Assembly (NCBI GenBank): GCA_026119855.1
Contig: JAOWBW010000443.1
Span: forward strand, 833,001-897,000
Length of the DNA stretch: 64,000 nucleotides
From: Campanula takesimana
Lineage: Eukaryota; Streptophyta; Magnoliopsida; Asterales; Campanulaceae
Direction: 5' to 3'
Shown here: in pieces, positions 46,976 through 58,367 of the stretch
How positions within the stretch are numbered: position 1 is the stretch's first letter
Layout: every line of letters begins with the position of its first letter
Made by a program: the position numbers and the translations under genes
The notes under the pieces: generated by a model
Told to the model about the DNA's origin: nothing
Database searches by the model: none
The model's input: the letters and a program-made list of their open reading frames with translations, nothing else

Positions 46976-49792
46976 GTCCCCTAGGAAATCGTTCCTTTCA
47001 AAGATGAATCCACACTAAATCTCCTTCTTTAAAAGCAACATATTTCCTATGTTTGTCAGCATTTGCCTTATACTTCTCATTATGCTTAATGATTTTGTCT
47101 CGAATCTGCTCATGCAACTTCTTTATATACTTTGCATACTCTTCCGCATCTCCGCTGAAATGATGAGTAATAGGAATTGGAACCTGGTCCAATGGGCTAT
47201 GAGGGTTCCGACCATAAACAAGTTCGAATGGACTAGCACCGGTAGTTTGACTTGACGACTGGTTGTAAGCAAATTCAGCTTGTGCTAAAACTTGATCCTA
47301 TTGGCGTGTTTGGAGGTTTCCCAAACTCTTGTTTACCACCTATGTTTGTCCATCGGTTTGTGGATGGTGTGACGAGCTTAACTGTAGAATTGTCCCAAGC
47401 TTCTTCCAAAGTGTTTGCCAAAAATGACTCATGAACTTCGAATCACGATCAGATGTTATGGTTTTCGGAACACCATGGATTTTCACAATCTCCTTGAAAT
47501 AAAGGTCAGCCACACGCGTAGCATCCAATGTTTTGTTGCAAGGAACAAAATGCGCCATCTTTGAAAACCGATCGACAACCACCATGATTGAATCTTTATT
47601 CGCTTGGGTTCGAGGCAACCCAACAACAAAGTCTAAGCTCACTTCCTCCCAAGGTACAACCGGTACTGGTAAGGGAGTATACAATCCGCTATTTTGAGCA
47701 TGAGACTTAGCAATATGACAAACCTTGCAACGCTCCACATGTCGAATGACATCTAGATCAATTCTAGGCCAATAATACTTCTCTTTAACAAGAGAAAGTG
47801 TTTTATCTCTCCCGCTCCCCCATGAGCTTCGTTGATGATCGCTTCCCTTAAAGAACATTCTGGAATACATAACCGGTTATCCTTGAAAAGAAATCCCCCT
47901 TGGATAAGAAAATGCTCATTCGGTACTTATGAACTTTGTTGCCAAACTTTTCCAAAGAAAAGATCATCTTCATAGAGCTCCTTAAGAACTTCAAAACCCA
48001 ATACTTTTACTTCCATCGTTGACAACAAAGAGTGTCTACGACTTAAAGCATCAGCAACTTGATTAAGAGCTCCTGATTTATGCTTGATGTGAAAAGAGAA
48101 AGCTCGAATGAACTCTACCCATTTAGCATGCCTCTTGTTGAGCTTGTGTTGGGTGTTTATGTACTTCAAGGATTCATGATCTGAAAAGAGAATAAACTCT
48201 CTACCCAAAAGATAATGTTGCCAGTGATCCAAGCTCCGAACAATTGCGTAGAATTCCTTATCATAAGTTGAATAGTTCTTGCGAGAGTTATTCAACTTTT
48301 CACTTAAAGAAAGTAACAGGCTTGCGTTCTTGACTAAGAACGGCACCAATACCCAGATTTGAAGCATCACACTCCACTTCGAAAACCTTGTCAAAATCCG
48401 GTAAAGAAAGAATTGGAGCCTTCGTCACCTTTACCTTCAAAATCTCAAAGCTCTTTGTCGCTTCATTTGACCATGAAAACTTTCCTCCCTTCAAACACTC
48501 GGTGATTGGAGAAATAATGGTGCTGAAATTTTTGATAAAACGTCGATAAAACGAAGTCAAGCAATGAAAACTCCGAACATCATGAATAGACTTAGGAATG
48601 GGCCAGCTCGTAATTACATCCACCTTGCTTGGATCCATCTTAATGCCTTCTGCAGAGACAACATAGCCTAGAAACAAAAGGCTTGTAAAAAAATGACACT
48701 TCTTCAAGTTCGCATACAACTTTTGCTCCCTTGAAACTTCAAAGACTCGGCGAAGATGCTCCAAGTGTTGATCTGGATCTTTGCTATACACAAGTATATC
48801 GTCAAAATAAACCACAACAAAGCTGCCAATAAAAGGTTTAAAAATGTGATTCATAAGACGCATAAATGTGCTAGGATCATTAGAAAGACCAAAGGGCATA
48901 ACCATCCACTCGTAGAGTCCATCCCTTGTCTTGAAAGCTATTTTCCATTCATCTCCTGGCCTCATTCGAATTTGATGATACCCACTTCGAAGATCTATCT
49001 TGGAAAAGATGACTGCACCATAGAGCTGGTCCAAAAGATCATCAAGACGAGGTATATGGAACCGATACTTGATTTCGATCTTGTTTACAGCTCGACTATT
49101 AATACACATCTGCCATGCTTAATCTCTCTTAGGTACAAGAAGTGCTGGAATAACGCAAGGGCTCATACTTTCCCTTAAAATCCCTTTAGCTAAGAAATCA
49201 TCAACTTGTCTTTGAAGCTCCTCATACTCCTTCGAGCTCATCCTATAGGATGCCTTGTTTGGAATCACAGAACTTGAAACAAAATCAATGCAATGTTGTA
49301 TGTCCCTCATGGGAGGAAGGCCGGGTGGAATTTCTTCTGGTACTACATCTTGATAGTTTTCAAGAAGAGACTTAATTTGTGGTGGGACATCATAGACTTC
49401 TTCATTCCCTTTAAGAACCACAAGAGCATAGGCATCCATTTCTTCTTTTATAAACTTATCAATTTCAGATTTAGATAGAAAATTATTTCCCTCCCCTTTG
49501 GAAGGTTTGGGAGAATTTTCCATCGTAGAAGGACCCAAAATAAACTTGACCCCATCTTTCTTAAAAGCATAAGTGTTCTTTAAACCATCATGCTTTGTCT
49601 TTCTATCATATTGCCAAGGCCTCCCAAGAAGTAAATGGCAAGCATCCATAGGCACAACGTCACACCAAACATCATCTTTGTACTTATCACCACTAGAAAA
49701 TTGAACAAGACATCTTTTATTAACTCTTACCTCATTTCCTTTGCAAAGTCACAAAAGCTTGTATGGTCGCGGATGAGGCTCCATCTTGAGCT

Positions 49793-50615
49793 TCAACTTG
49801 TACACCATTGTTGTTGTACCACGTTCTCGCAGCTTCCTCCATCAATAATAACATTACACACTTTTCGCTTTGAAGTACATCTTGTATGGAAGATGTTGTT
49901 TAGAAGCCATGTATCATCCTCCACTTGCGTTGCATTAAGACTTCGACGAATAACAAGAGATTCCCCATGATCTTCATAAATGACTTCACCAGCTTCTTCT
50001 AATTCTTCCATTTCATTGCTTGCATAATTTTGCTCCTCCCCTTCTTGATCATCCTCCTCGAACAAAGACACAAACTTTTGATTTGGACAATCGGAATAAA
50101 TGTGACCGAACCCTTGACATTTAAAACATCGGCGCTGATTAGAATTGGAAGGTGGATTTGGCTTAGTTGTACCATCATGTTTAGGGGTTGCTTTGGAATT
50201 AGAACCCTTCTCGTAGACCGATAAATGCTCCCTTTAGCCTTTTGTTTTCGCTCCACCTTGAGTGCCAACTTGTAAACATCATTGTAAGTCCAAAAAGGCT
50301 GCAATTCAACAACTTCACATATTTCATTCCGCAGTCCACCCAAATAACGAGCAATGGTTTTCTCTTCCGACTCCTCAATATCACAACGCATCATAAGATG
50401 CTTAAAATATGCGGTGTAATCTTCAACGGACATCGCTCCTTGTTTGAACTTGTGAAAACGAAGGAAAGAATCTTGACGGAAGTTCTCTGGCAAGTACTTT
50501 CGCTTAAGTTCTTTCTTCATCGTATCACACGTCACGATCTGACTCTTCCCAAGACGAACTCGCTGATTCTTGAGGTTCTCCCACCAAATGGATGCATGCT
50601 TCTTTAACTTGATGG
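49793..50615 (-). pseudogene. Ty3/gypsy gag, C-terminal part
   Basis: Begins at the fold-back junction with KLKKHASIWWENLK, then MSVEDYTAYFKHLM, typical of plant gypsy gag. A frame change near 50215 leads into the zinc knuckle (CFKCQGFGHIYSDC). This continues as an acidic linker and the protease start (VIIDGGSCENVV), which is interrupted at about 49795. The N-terminal gag half is missing on this strand and is found on the opposite strand at 50635-50988. Confidence 0.88.
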
Positions 50616-50624
50616 CATCAGAGC
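50612..50624 (+). promoter_or_regulatory. gypsy primer binding site at the inversion junction
   Basis: TGGCATCAGAGC (50613-50624) differs by one base from the usual initiator tRNA-Met complement TGGTATCAGAGC. It is followed by TTTGGTCGAT and the gag ATG at 50635, the normal plant gypsy order. The same bases also belong to the minus-strand gag codons, giving a short overlap at the junction. Confidence 0.75.
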
Positions 50625-50634
50625 TTTGGTCGAT

Positions 50635-50991
50635 ATGCCTCTGCGGTGTCAACCTGTTCGTGAGAGAAACCTACGAGATATCGAAGTGGATGACCTTCGG
50701 AGACAAGTGCAGCAACTCCAACAGCGCTTGGAGCAATATGAGCTTCTTAACCATGATGGAGAGTGTCATGGTTCATATGTTGGGTCCTCAAATGAAGAAG
50801 AGAACGTTAACTCCTTCCACCGCGCTCATCGTAATGGGTCGTCGAGTGAAGAGGCCTCTCCTCATCATCGAGAGCAAAGACATCGTCATTTCCACGGAGA
50901 TGACATCAAAGTGGAAATTCTTGAATTTGATGGCAAGAATGATCCCGATGATTTCATTGATTGGTTGAACACCATTGAGAGAGTGAGTTGA
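50635..50991 (+). pseudogene. Ty3/gypsy gag, N-terminal part on the opposite strand
   Basis: ATG at 50635 gives MPLRCQPVRERNLRDIEVDD, a leucine/glutamine-rich coil, an acidic Ser/Glu linker and the conserved gag start (EILEFDGKNDPDDFIDWLNT). The frame stops at 50989-50991 just where the central gag would continue. The following 200 bp match the LTR end rather than gag. Confidence 0.88.
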
Positions 50992-51535
50992 GTTATATGA
51001 GATTATTAAGTCTTTTGACTTGTTTAGAAGATGGGTTTCTTCTTGTATTATCTTATACCTTAGGTTGGGTTCCTTTGGGTGGTGAATTTGACTCTTATTC
51101 TTAGGTGGATTCCTTAGAATATTGAGTTTGTTTAACCCTTGTTTGTACACTTGTGTTACTTCCGACGTCTTCTCCATTTTTCCGGTGTCAGTGGAGGATA
51201 TAATTGTCTATTCATAATGCAAGTGGGTGAAAAGTAGACGGGTAAGTGATGAGCTTTTTGTAATATATGAACTTTATGAGGACAAGAATGTCCAAAACAC
51301 TATTCATCCTTTGTCATTTACGGAATAAAACAACTAAGAACCTTAAACTGTACATACCAAAAATGAAAGTAAGAACCTTAAACTGGAACGGAGGGAGTAC
51401 TATTCAAATTTCAAGTGAGAAAATGACACCATAGAATTGATAGATAGATTAAGTCTAGTATATAGGTAGATGGGAATTTACGAGAGACAAGAGAAGACCA
51501 TTATCACGAAACCAATTTGACGTAAACTAGTCTGC

Positions 51536-51541
51536 TTTATT
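51536..51541 (-). terminator. polyadenylation signal of PCK
   Basis: AATAAA on the minus strand, about 150 nt after the stop codon at 51690. Its position fits, but cleavage is not shown. Confidence 0.5.
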
Positions 51542-51689
51542 TACCAGAATCAAACGAAAAACAACAATGAATTACAAGTCCATCCCACTATAGAAACAGA
51601 AATGAACTGGAAATAAACACACAACAGTTACAACTTATTTCAGCCATTCAAACTTTCAGCTTCTAAAAATGAACCCCATTTCCCATATA

Positions 51690-54546
51690 TCAGAATATTG
51701 GACCAGCAGCAACAATTTCTTCAGCAAGCTTTGCATCCTTCCCAATCTTATGGTTCACAAACACTTGAAAGTTGTTTTTGAATAGCCCACCCAACTTCAG
51801 TAGTGTCTCCTTGTAAGCCTTCTTGTTTGACCACTGCATACCATTTTAAGATTCGTCAGAAACCCCGTATACATACAGAAATACAATACAATTTTAATTG
51901 ATTAAAATAGAGTCAGTAATTATAAAACGGACCGTGTTCACTGGGTCGAGGATTTCTGAAGGCACACCCTCAACCTCTGTTGGGATTTCTAACCCAAACA
52001 CTTCAGTCTTTTTGTAGTTTGCCTCCAAAAGGCTTCCCGAATGAATCGCATCAATGATTTTCCTCGTGTAAGCTAACTTCATCCGATTGCCCGACCCATA
52101 GCTACAAGGTAAAAGTAAAAGTCAATAACTTTACTTTCGTTAACTTTTTTTTTTTTTTAAACAAAATGCCATTATGAGGTTTAGGCATAGTGAATGTGTA
52201 TTTTGAGTATAATGGTTAGAACTGCTAAAAAATAAATACATATATATAGTTAAAACTGGTGTGTGAGCGAAACATGATGGTTCAGAATGTCCTATTTTGG
52301 GTGGGACAAGGGGAGTATATAATTTACCTTCCACCTGACCATCCAGTATTAACGAGCCATCCTGTAGCTCCATGCTTCTCCATCTTCGAAGCAAGCATCG
52401 CTGCATACTTGGTGGGATGCAGCATTATGAACGCTGCCCCGAAGCAAGCCGAGAATGTAGCCGAGGGCTCCTTCACACCTTCCTCCGTCCCAGCCACCAA
52501 AGCAGTATAACCGCTAATAAAGTGGTACATGGTCTGTGCTAAGCTTAGCTTGCTCACCGGTGGGAGCACACCAAATGCGTCACAAGCCAAGAGTATCACA
52601 TTCTTCGGGTGCGGGCCCACGCAAGGGATCTTCGCATTAGGGATGTACTCAATAGGGTAGGCCGCACGTGTATTCTCTGCATAAACAAAGAAAATAAAAC
52701 ATCAGTCTCATATGATTTGGGGTCAGCTAACATGAACTCATTTGTTCTTCATATACCTGTGACGGATTTATCATCATAGTGCACCTCTCTTATATGTTCA
52801 TCAAATACCACGTTTTCCAAGACTGCGAGTTATAAAGAAGAATCAAATTACATTTTTACTTATTGAACACGAGAAGTTAATGTAGGACATATATATAAGG
52901 GTCATTTACCGGTTCCAAATTTAATGGCGTTCCAGATATCAGGCTCCTTCTCCCTCGAGAGATCAATGCACTTGGCATAACAACCGCCTTCAATATTTGA
53001 AACGCCCTTGTCACTCCAACAGTGTTCATCATCTCCAATTAAATACCGATTATGATCAGTAGACAAAGTTGTCTTTCCGGTACCTAAAAAAAAAAAGAAC
53101 CAAAAACAGAATTCATCAAACAACAACCTAGGAAGATCATACATGCAAAACACCATCATCTGTTTGTTTTCTACATCAAACATAGGCACATATCAAGTTA
53201 GTTGGGGATATGATGGGGCCCACATCGGAGATCAATTTTTAATGATACACTCCGATGTGGTACCTTACCTGACAAGCCAAAGAAGAGGGCGACATCTCCG
53301 TCTTTGCCCATATTGCAGCCAGAATGAAGGGACAGGATTTGACGCATGGGCATGAGATAATGCATGACACTGAAAAGACCTTTCTTCATTTCCCCGGCGT
53401 ATTGGGTGCCGAGGATGACCATTTCCCTCCTACCAAGATTTAAATCTATGCTAGTAGATGATGTCATGTAATGTGTGTAACGGTTACAGGGGAACTGTCC
53501 GGCATTGTATATAGTGAAGTCCGGAGTACCAAAATTCTCCAGCTCTTCAGCTGTGGGTCGGATGCACCTGCAACCCACCCAGTTATCCACTTGTACAGTA
53601 CTTATCACTAATTGTGCACCATCACATTGTATTTTTTTTTTCCATATTGTTCACATTATAACAAATAATTTCTGTCGCTAAGTTCTATCAAGCAATTACA
53701 GTTTCACGTGAAATGGAAAGTACTTATCTGGAGGGCTTTGCTGATGGCTAAACAAAAATTTTAAATTTTAGTCCACTTACATGTTATGCATAAACAAGGA
53801 ATGATAAGCTCGTGCAGAGACGATTCGAACTTTGATTCTGTTCTCGGGATCCCAGTTCAGGAACTGATCATTGACGAATACCTGGAGCATTCAGCAGACC
53901 ATAAAATATCATTTCCCATTTCTAGTTCAAAGATATTATAGAAATTTTATTAATCAAATACTTTAAATTACAGCATAATTTATCTAGACAGCCAATTGTA
54001 TAAACAAGGTTTCTATGTATGTAGGGAAATAATGTCTTGAGCAATAATTTGGTTATGTGAAGTTTTTTAACAAACTGCAGAACTTAATTTAGCAACAGCT
54101 CCCCTGTATGAAGGGAGGTAATGCTGCAAGCAGTTCAAGTTTGTGAAATTTATCCATGGCGGGATCAGTTCTTATTAATGAAGTTTATCCAGGGTCAAAT
54201 GGGCCACAATTTGTCAAATTAGCAAGCATCCAAGGTAATGTACTTTAATTCAATGTTCCAAAATAAGTGTCGCGTTTCTAGCTAAAGAAAAATTATTAGT
54301 GTACATTTACTATAGTCCAACTCTAAGTAAAGTAGACGTTTTTTTAGTTTGACAAGTCGACTACATCACTTTAATCACTTATTATGAGACGGGTGGAGAC
54401 AAGGACAAAGTTCATTTCCTCAAAGGGATGAGTATCCATTCTCAATATAGACAAAAGAGATACCATCAAACTCTATCTCCAGAATCTCAACTTGACCCGC
54501 TTTCTTTTTCTTGAAAGTGATATATATACTCGCTTTCAAAAAGGAA

Positions 54547-54607
<61 letters not shown>

Positions 54608-56872
54608 TCCAATTTGTTATCTCAATCACGTGAAGTGCACATGTAATCTGTCTTTCATTTAAGAGAATAATAATGCTATTGCTACATACTACTGCAAATT
54701 ATTCAAAAAAAAAAAAAAAAAAAAAATAGATAATAAAAAGAAAAAGAGAGAGAGAGAGAGACTTTACCTTGTCCAAAGAATTCAAGTAATCAACAGCTCT
54801 TTCTCTGTTAACCAGGAAGGTTTGCTCATCCATCTCAATGTTTGGTGAACCCCTGCCCATTTTCATAAACACATGTTACTAATATTGCTCCACACAAAAT
54901 CTTGATGCAATAAAAATTATCCTACGTCAATTATTTTCCAATGGGAAAAGGGCTAGGGCACGTACTTGCCCCACCAAAGCTCGTCCTCAGTGGTTTCATC
55001 CCTAACAACACGTTTATCCTTGGGTGAACGGCCAGTCTTGGCCCCAGACAAGGTCGCTAATGCACCACTCGCCGTAATGAATGAACCTTTTTCATACTTG
55101 ATCGCCTGCTCATATAGCTCTGCAGTAGTTCATCACAAATCCAAATTAATTTAAGTTATTATTATTATTATTATTTGACTACACTAAAAAAATACAGATT
55201 TTTTTTCTTAAAAGAATTTACTAACCAGCAGGGGAAAGATTGTAGAGGACATGGGTGAATTTGAGGGCGCTGTCACTAGCAGCAAGTGTGGGTTCAAAAT
55301 GGTGCTGTGAGGAGTGTGCAACTTTAGGTGTCTCAGGCTGTCTAGCCGGGTCTCCTTTCACCAACTTTGGTCCTGTTTCCCGAGTCAGCGACGCCAATGA
55401 CGCACTGTTTTAACAAATACCCCCCACATTTATCGGATCACACAAAAGTATTCATGGTTAAATGCAATTTTGTTTTAAAGCTTAGGTATAATATGTGGAA
55501 TTCATATCAAGATGGGTCATAAAGTTGAACTGGACTGGGCAGTAATAAACTATACTACCAATTGGTGATAAGGGAAGTAGCCCTTAAGTTTATATACCGG
55601 TCCAAATTTAGTTCTCAATCAGATGTGTAATATATGTCTAACACGCCCCTCACATGTGACCCGGAGAGAAGGTCGAGGAGATGGGATATATGTCTAACAG
55701 TTACATGCCATAATTTTAACTTTGTTTTAAGAATACTCCCCCCCCCCCCCCCCCCCCTCCTCTCATACCCTAAACAAAATTAGAACTAAAGAAGTCCCTT
55801 TTTCTATGGTACATAAATAAGTCCCTTTATGACAAGGCAAAATATTTCCTTTAGGCAAGTCAAAAAATATCATGCCTTTCTTACATACAATAGTGTAATC
55901 TAAAATTGCGTTATACTATTTTCTTTCCATAATAAATGTCACACTTTTTTTAATCAATCTCAAAATTAATGTTGTCTTTATAAATTTGGAATTTTTTTTA
56001 GTACTGTATAAGTACGGTGCAAACAATTACTCCCTCTGTCCCTAAATGAGTGTTCATTTTCAAGAAATCTTTGTCCCTAAATGAGTGTCTTTTTTTAACA
56101 TAACTTTCTCCCTAAACGTTTTTTTTCGAAAAAAAATTCACCAGTTTCTTTATACGTGCAAAACTAAAGGTTTAGAAAAGAGATTACAATATTATATATG
56201 AATCGTTGTTACCAAATTGTTCAAAAAGTTGAGATTTTCAGTGTCCCTTAAAATGAAATTTGGACACTCATTTAGGGACAGAGGGAGTAGTACGTTTAAG
56301 AGTCAAGTGCAACATTTATTATTAGACAGGGTAAGGTACGTAATTATATTTTTCAAAAAATAGGAGTATATCTTTATTTATAATAAATGTCACAAATTTT
56401 TTTTATTTGCCTATAATTTATTAATTAACAATCACAATTTTAAATAAAAAAAATTATGACATGTTTTCATATTTTCATTTATCAATAAGTAGTGTATTTG
56501 TTTCCACAGAAAAGATCTCCCTCCGTTCCAAGTGAATCTCAATTTTTGTCTGTTCTAAAACTAAACTTGATTTTAGGACGTATTTATATGCATTTGTGAC
56601 ATGTAAATAAAATACTACCTGATGGATTGAAGTTGCTGCCTGTGTCGGTCCTCCTCAGAAAGCGTAGCAAAGGCACCTTGAATCCCGTTAATAGGAGTTG
56701 TCGGTGCCGACTTCTTCCTCTGCAGAGAGTGCAGCTCGTCTATCGTCTGTGCCTTCACCGGCGTCGTACTGTCGTCGTGACAGATCCCGCTCTGTCTTGT
56801 GTGTATCTTCGGCAGCCCATTCCTTCCGGCTCCGGCACCGCCGTTCACGCGTCCATTCCCGTTAGCTGCCAT
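51690..56872 (-). CDS. PCK1: phosphoenolpyruvate carboxykinase (ATP), complete
   Basis: Eleven coding exons join without a frame break (1974 nt, 657 residues plus stop): 56872-56619, 55404-55226, 55119-54966, 54852-54768, 53881-53781, 53567-53269, 53083-52910, 52822-52757, 52676-52328, 52101-51933, 51833-51690, all GT-AG. The start MAANGNGRVN follows a CAG|GGACAG acceptor. The ATP-binding loop GLSGTGKTT (about 355-363) spans the exon 6/7 junction, followed by the metal-site motif LIGDDEHCW (about 372-380). The basic RKKSAPTTP stretch (about 52-60) lies in the N-terminal extension known to be phosphorylated in plant enzymes. The cytosolic enzyme converts oxaloacetate and ATP to phosphoenolpyruvate, CO2 and ADP, mainly in gluconeogenesis from lipid or amino acids. 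The length is usual for plants. No lesion seen. Confidence 0.97.
54549..54606. repeat. (TA)n microsatellite in a PCK intron
   Basis: About 28 uninterrupted TA units in the intron between exons 4 and 5. A poly-A run and (GA)n follow at about 54704-54762, just before the exon 4 donor. Confidence 0.95.
55739..55757. repeat. poly-C run in a PCK intron
   Basis: Nearly 20 consecutive C in the first coding intron (G on the transcribed strand), beside a TCCTCTC stretch. Confidence 0.9.
56030..56287. mobile_element. Stowaway-like MITE in the first coding intron of PCK
   Basis: CTCCCTCTGTCCCTAAATGA at the left and TTAGGGACAGAGGGAG at the right, flanked by TA. It is the best-preserved copy of the family at 27856, 30573 and 34717. 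Confidence 0.88.
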
Positions 56873-56878
56873 CTGTCC

Positions 56879-57279
56879 CTGCAACCAACACACACAAATT
56901 TATTATTTCCTCCGTTTCAAACAAAAAAAAAAATCATTTTAAACTACTAATTTTAGAGCAATGCTAATGTTAGGGGCACAAAATAAAGTCACAAAATCTT
57001 GCTCACAAGATGAGGCGGCGATATTTTATTGGTTGCATCGATAATGGACCCACCACACTCTAATTAAAAAACACCAATAAAATCATTACACCTAGAATTT
57101 TGTAAGGAAGATTTTGTGACTTTTTTGTGCCTAGTATTATTTCTAATTTTAACTTGAACAGAAAATAGCATAGAAACAGAATTTGTGCAGTTTGTTAGTC
57201 CGACTGTATCGTGCCGTCGGACTAAACTGCACGTAAACATTAATATTAATAAATTAATATGTGGGTTGAGAAAGTGGAC
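56879..57279 (-). other. 5'UTR intron of PCK carrying a MITE
   Basis: On the minus strand TTTTCAG|GTCCACTT at 57280/57279 is a good donor and GGTTGCAG|GGACAG at 56879/56878 a good acceptor six bases before the ATG. The intron contains a small MITE (about 56958-57140). The intron is inferred from sequence only. Confidence 0.6.
56958..57140. mobile_element. small MITE of the 'GATATTTTATTGGTT' family in the PCK leader intron
   Basis: GCAATGCTAATGTTAGGGGC at the left and TGTGCCTAGTATTATTTC at the right are roughly inverted. The interior matches 33088-33245 (GATATTTTATTGGTTGCATC, GGACCCACCACACTCTAATT). Confidence 0.7.
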
Positions 57280-57420
57280 CTGAAAATTGGAGCTAGGAAC
57301 GAAAATGAGGAGCAAAGAAAAGAAAAACTAGTAAGAAATTGAAGTGAAAACGAAGGTTGTGATCATCAAACTCAGAAAATTACTTGTAGGTGGTGGGAAA
57401 GAAAGTTGACGAGCAGTGAT

Positions 57421-57445
57421 GGTATTTAAAGGGGATAAATGGGCC
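57421..57445 (-). promoter_or_regulatory. putative PCK core promoter
   Basis: A TTTAAATACC TATA-like motif at about 57421-57430 on the minus strand lies some 140 bp upstream of the leader-intron donor. GGGCCCATTTAT stands just upstream. Start site not determined. Confidence 0.35.
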
Positions 57446-57715
57446 CGACTTGACTCGGGAATTCAACTCGAGTTAAATCTAACCATGGTTGAATCCTATC
57501 CTCGGGTGGGTTGTTTAGTTTGGTTTGGGTGTCGAATTTTCCAAAGGAGAAATTTCCTGGTTCACTTGACGTACCAGCTGGTCGGTCACATGAGGCAAGA
57601 GATATGCACCGCACGTACGTACACAAAATATTGTAGATTTGTGATGTTCAAAACTAATTGGATTGAAATTGATGTTCGGATCCGGTTGTGACACAATATT
57701 CCTGGAATATATATA

Positions 57716-57997
57716 CTCCCTCCGTTTTGAGTAAGTTGCAACATAGAAAAAGAAGCACAAAAAATTAAGAAATGAGAATAATGAGTGGTTGGGATAGAGA
57801 GAGAGAATGAGTGAAAAATAATGAGTGGTTGGGAGGAAAAGAGAGAATGAGTAAAAAATAATGAGTTGTTGAGAGGAAAAGAGAGAATGAGTGGAGAATT
57901 ATAAAAGTAATAAAGAGTTTCCTTATTTGGCATTATTGCAACTTAAGTGGAATGCTCAAAATGACAAATTATTGCAAGTTACTGGGAACGGAGGGAG
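57716..57997. mobile_element. Stowaway-like MITE upstream of PCK
   Basis: CTCCCTCCGTTTTGAGTAAG at the left and GGGAACGGAGGGAG at the right with TA flanks. The interior contains three tandem copies of a GAGAGAATGAGTG/AATAATGAGTGGTTGGGA unit (about 57770-57900). Confidence 0.88.
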
Positions 57998-58367
57998 TAT
58001 ATCAAAAAGATAGCAATCTCTTATCTCCATCTCTCACTCCAAATTTACGTTCATGTGATGGCCACTCCACCCATTCTCAATCCTAAAAGAGTAAAAGGCA
58101 ATTTTACCAAAATATGAAAGCTCAATAGTGAATTTGGAACTATTGGACACTTGTACAATTATTTCAATATTTTAGTTCTTGTCATTTCTGCATATATTGT
58201 GCTCAAAATCTGATCATATCTCTTGCTTTAAAATTATATGTCAAGATTTAATTGTTTCATGTGAAACCCTTTTGACATTGTAAAAAGGAGAGAGAAAGTG
58301 GAGTATTTGTTTTTTTTTTAAATGTGACTATTTTTGCGGGAGGGGGAAATTATTCATTAAAAAATAA
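57998..58367. other. intergenic DNA, nothing recognised
   Basis: AT-rich spacer between a MITE and a Mutator-like element. Confidence 0.5.

Larger units (their letters stand above)
44380..49655 (-). pseudogene. Ty3/gypsy pol remnant (protease-RT-RNase H-integrase)
   Basis: Reading right to left, 49655-49119 has the late protease/linker region and RT start (GILRESMSPCVIPALLVPK). It is followed by a stop at about 49119 and the RT core at 49109-48300 with the catalytic YFDDILVYS motif. RNase H (ECDASNLGIGAVLSQE and, after a frame change near 48300, FSDHESLKYINTQH) extends to 47927. Integrase at 47870-47340 shows the zinc-binding CKVCHIAK and the first two catalytic acids (SLDFVVGLP, SDRDSKF), then a stop after HPQTDGQT. 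Its C-terminal part continues at 47192-46981. The copia-type insertion splits this part, and it resumes at 44471-44400 (KLKPRADGPFKVLKRIGENAY). No chromodomain is seen; the end is deleted into LTR sequence. Confidence 0.9.
44246..51190 (-). mobile_element. Ty3/gypsy retrotransposon, rearranged head to head
   Basis: Bounded by TGACACCGG and CCGGTGTCA with a 5-bp target duplication GTGGA (44241-44245, 51191-51195). The left, larger part (to about 50615) is a minus-strand gag-pol remnant. The right part (about 50612-51190) is plus-strand, with a primer binding site, gag start and an LTR end. Both outer ends carry related LTR 3' sequence (GGTGGATTC.TTAGA and CCATTTTTCCGGTGTCA) facing outward. The element is interrupted by a copia-type element at 44477-46975. 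Multiple stops and frame shifts show it is dead. Confidence 0.85.
44154..51397. mobile_element. Stowaway-like MITE split by the gypsy insertion
   Basis: The left piece (44154-44245) begins CTCCCTCCGTCTCGGTTTAA and the right piece (51196-51397) ends AACTGGAACGGAGGGAG, with TA at both outer flanks. The left end and the inverse of the right end agree (CTCCCTCCGT...GTTTAAGGTT.TTA). Removal of the insertion and its duplicated GTGGA leaves about 294 bp, a usual size for this class. Confidence 0.85.

Noticed and set aside
50788..51177. 129-codon minus-strand open frame
   Set aside because: It is the antisense shadow of the plus-strand gypsy gag N-terminus and LTR end.
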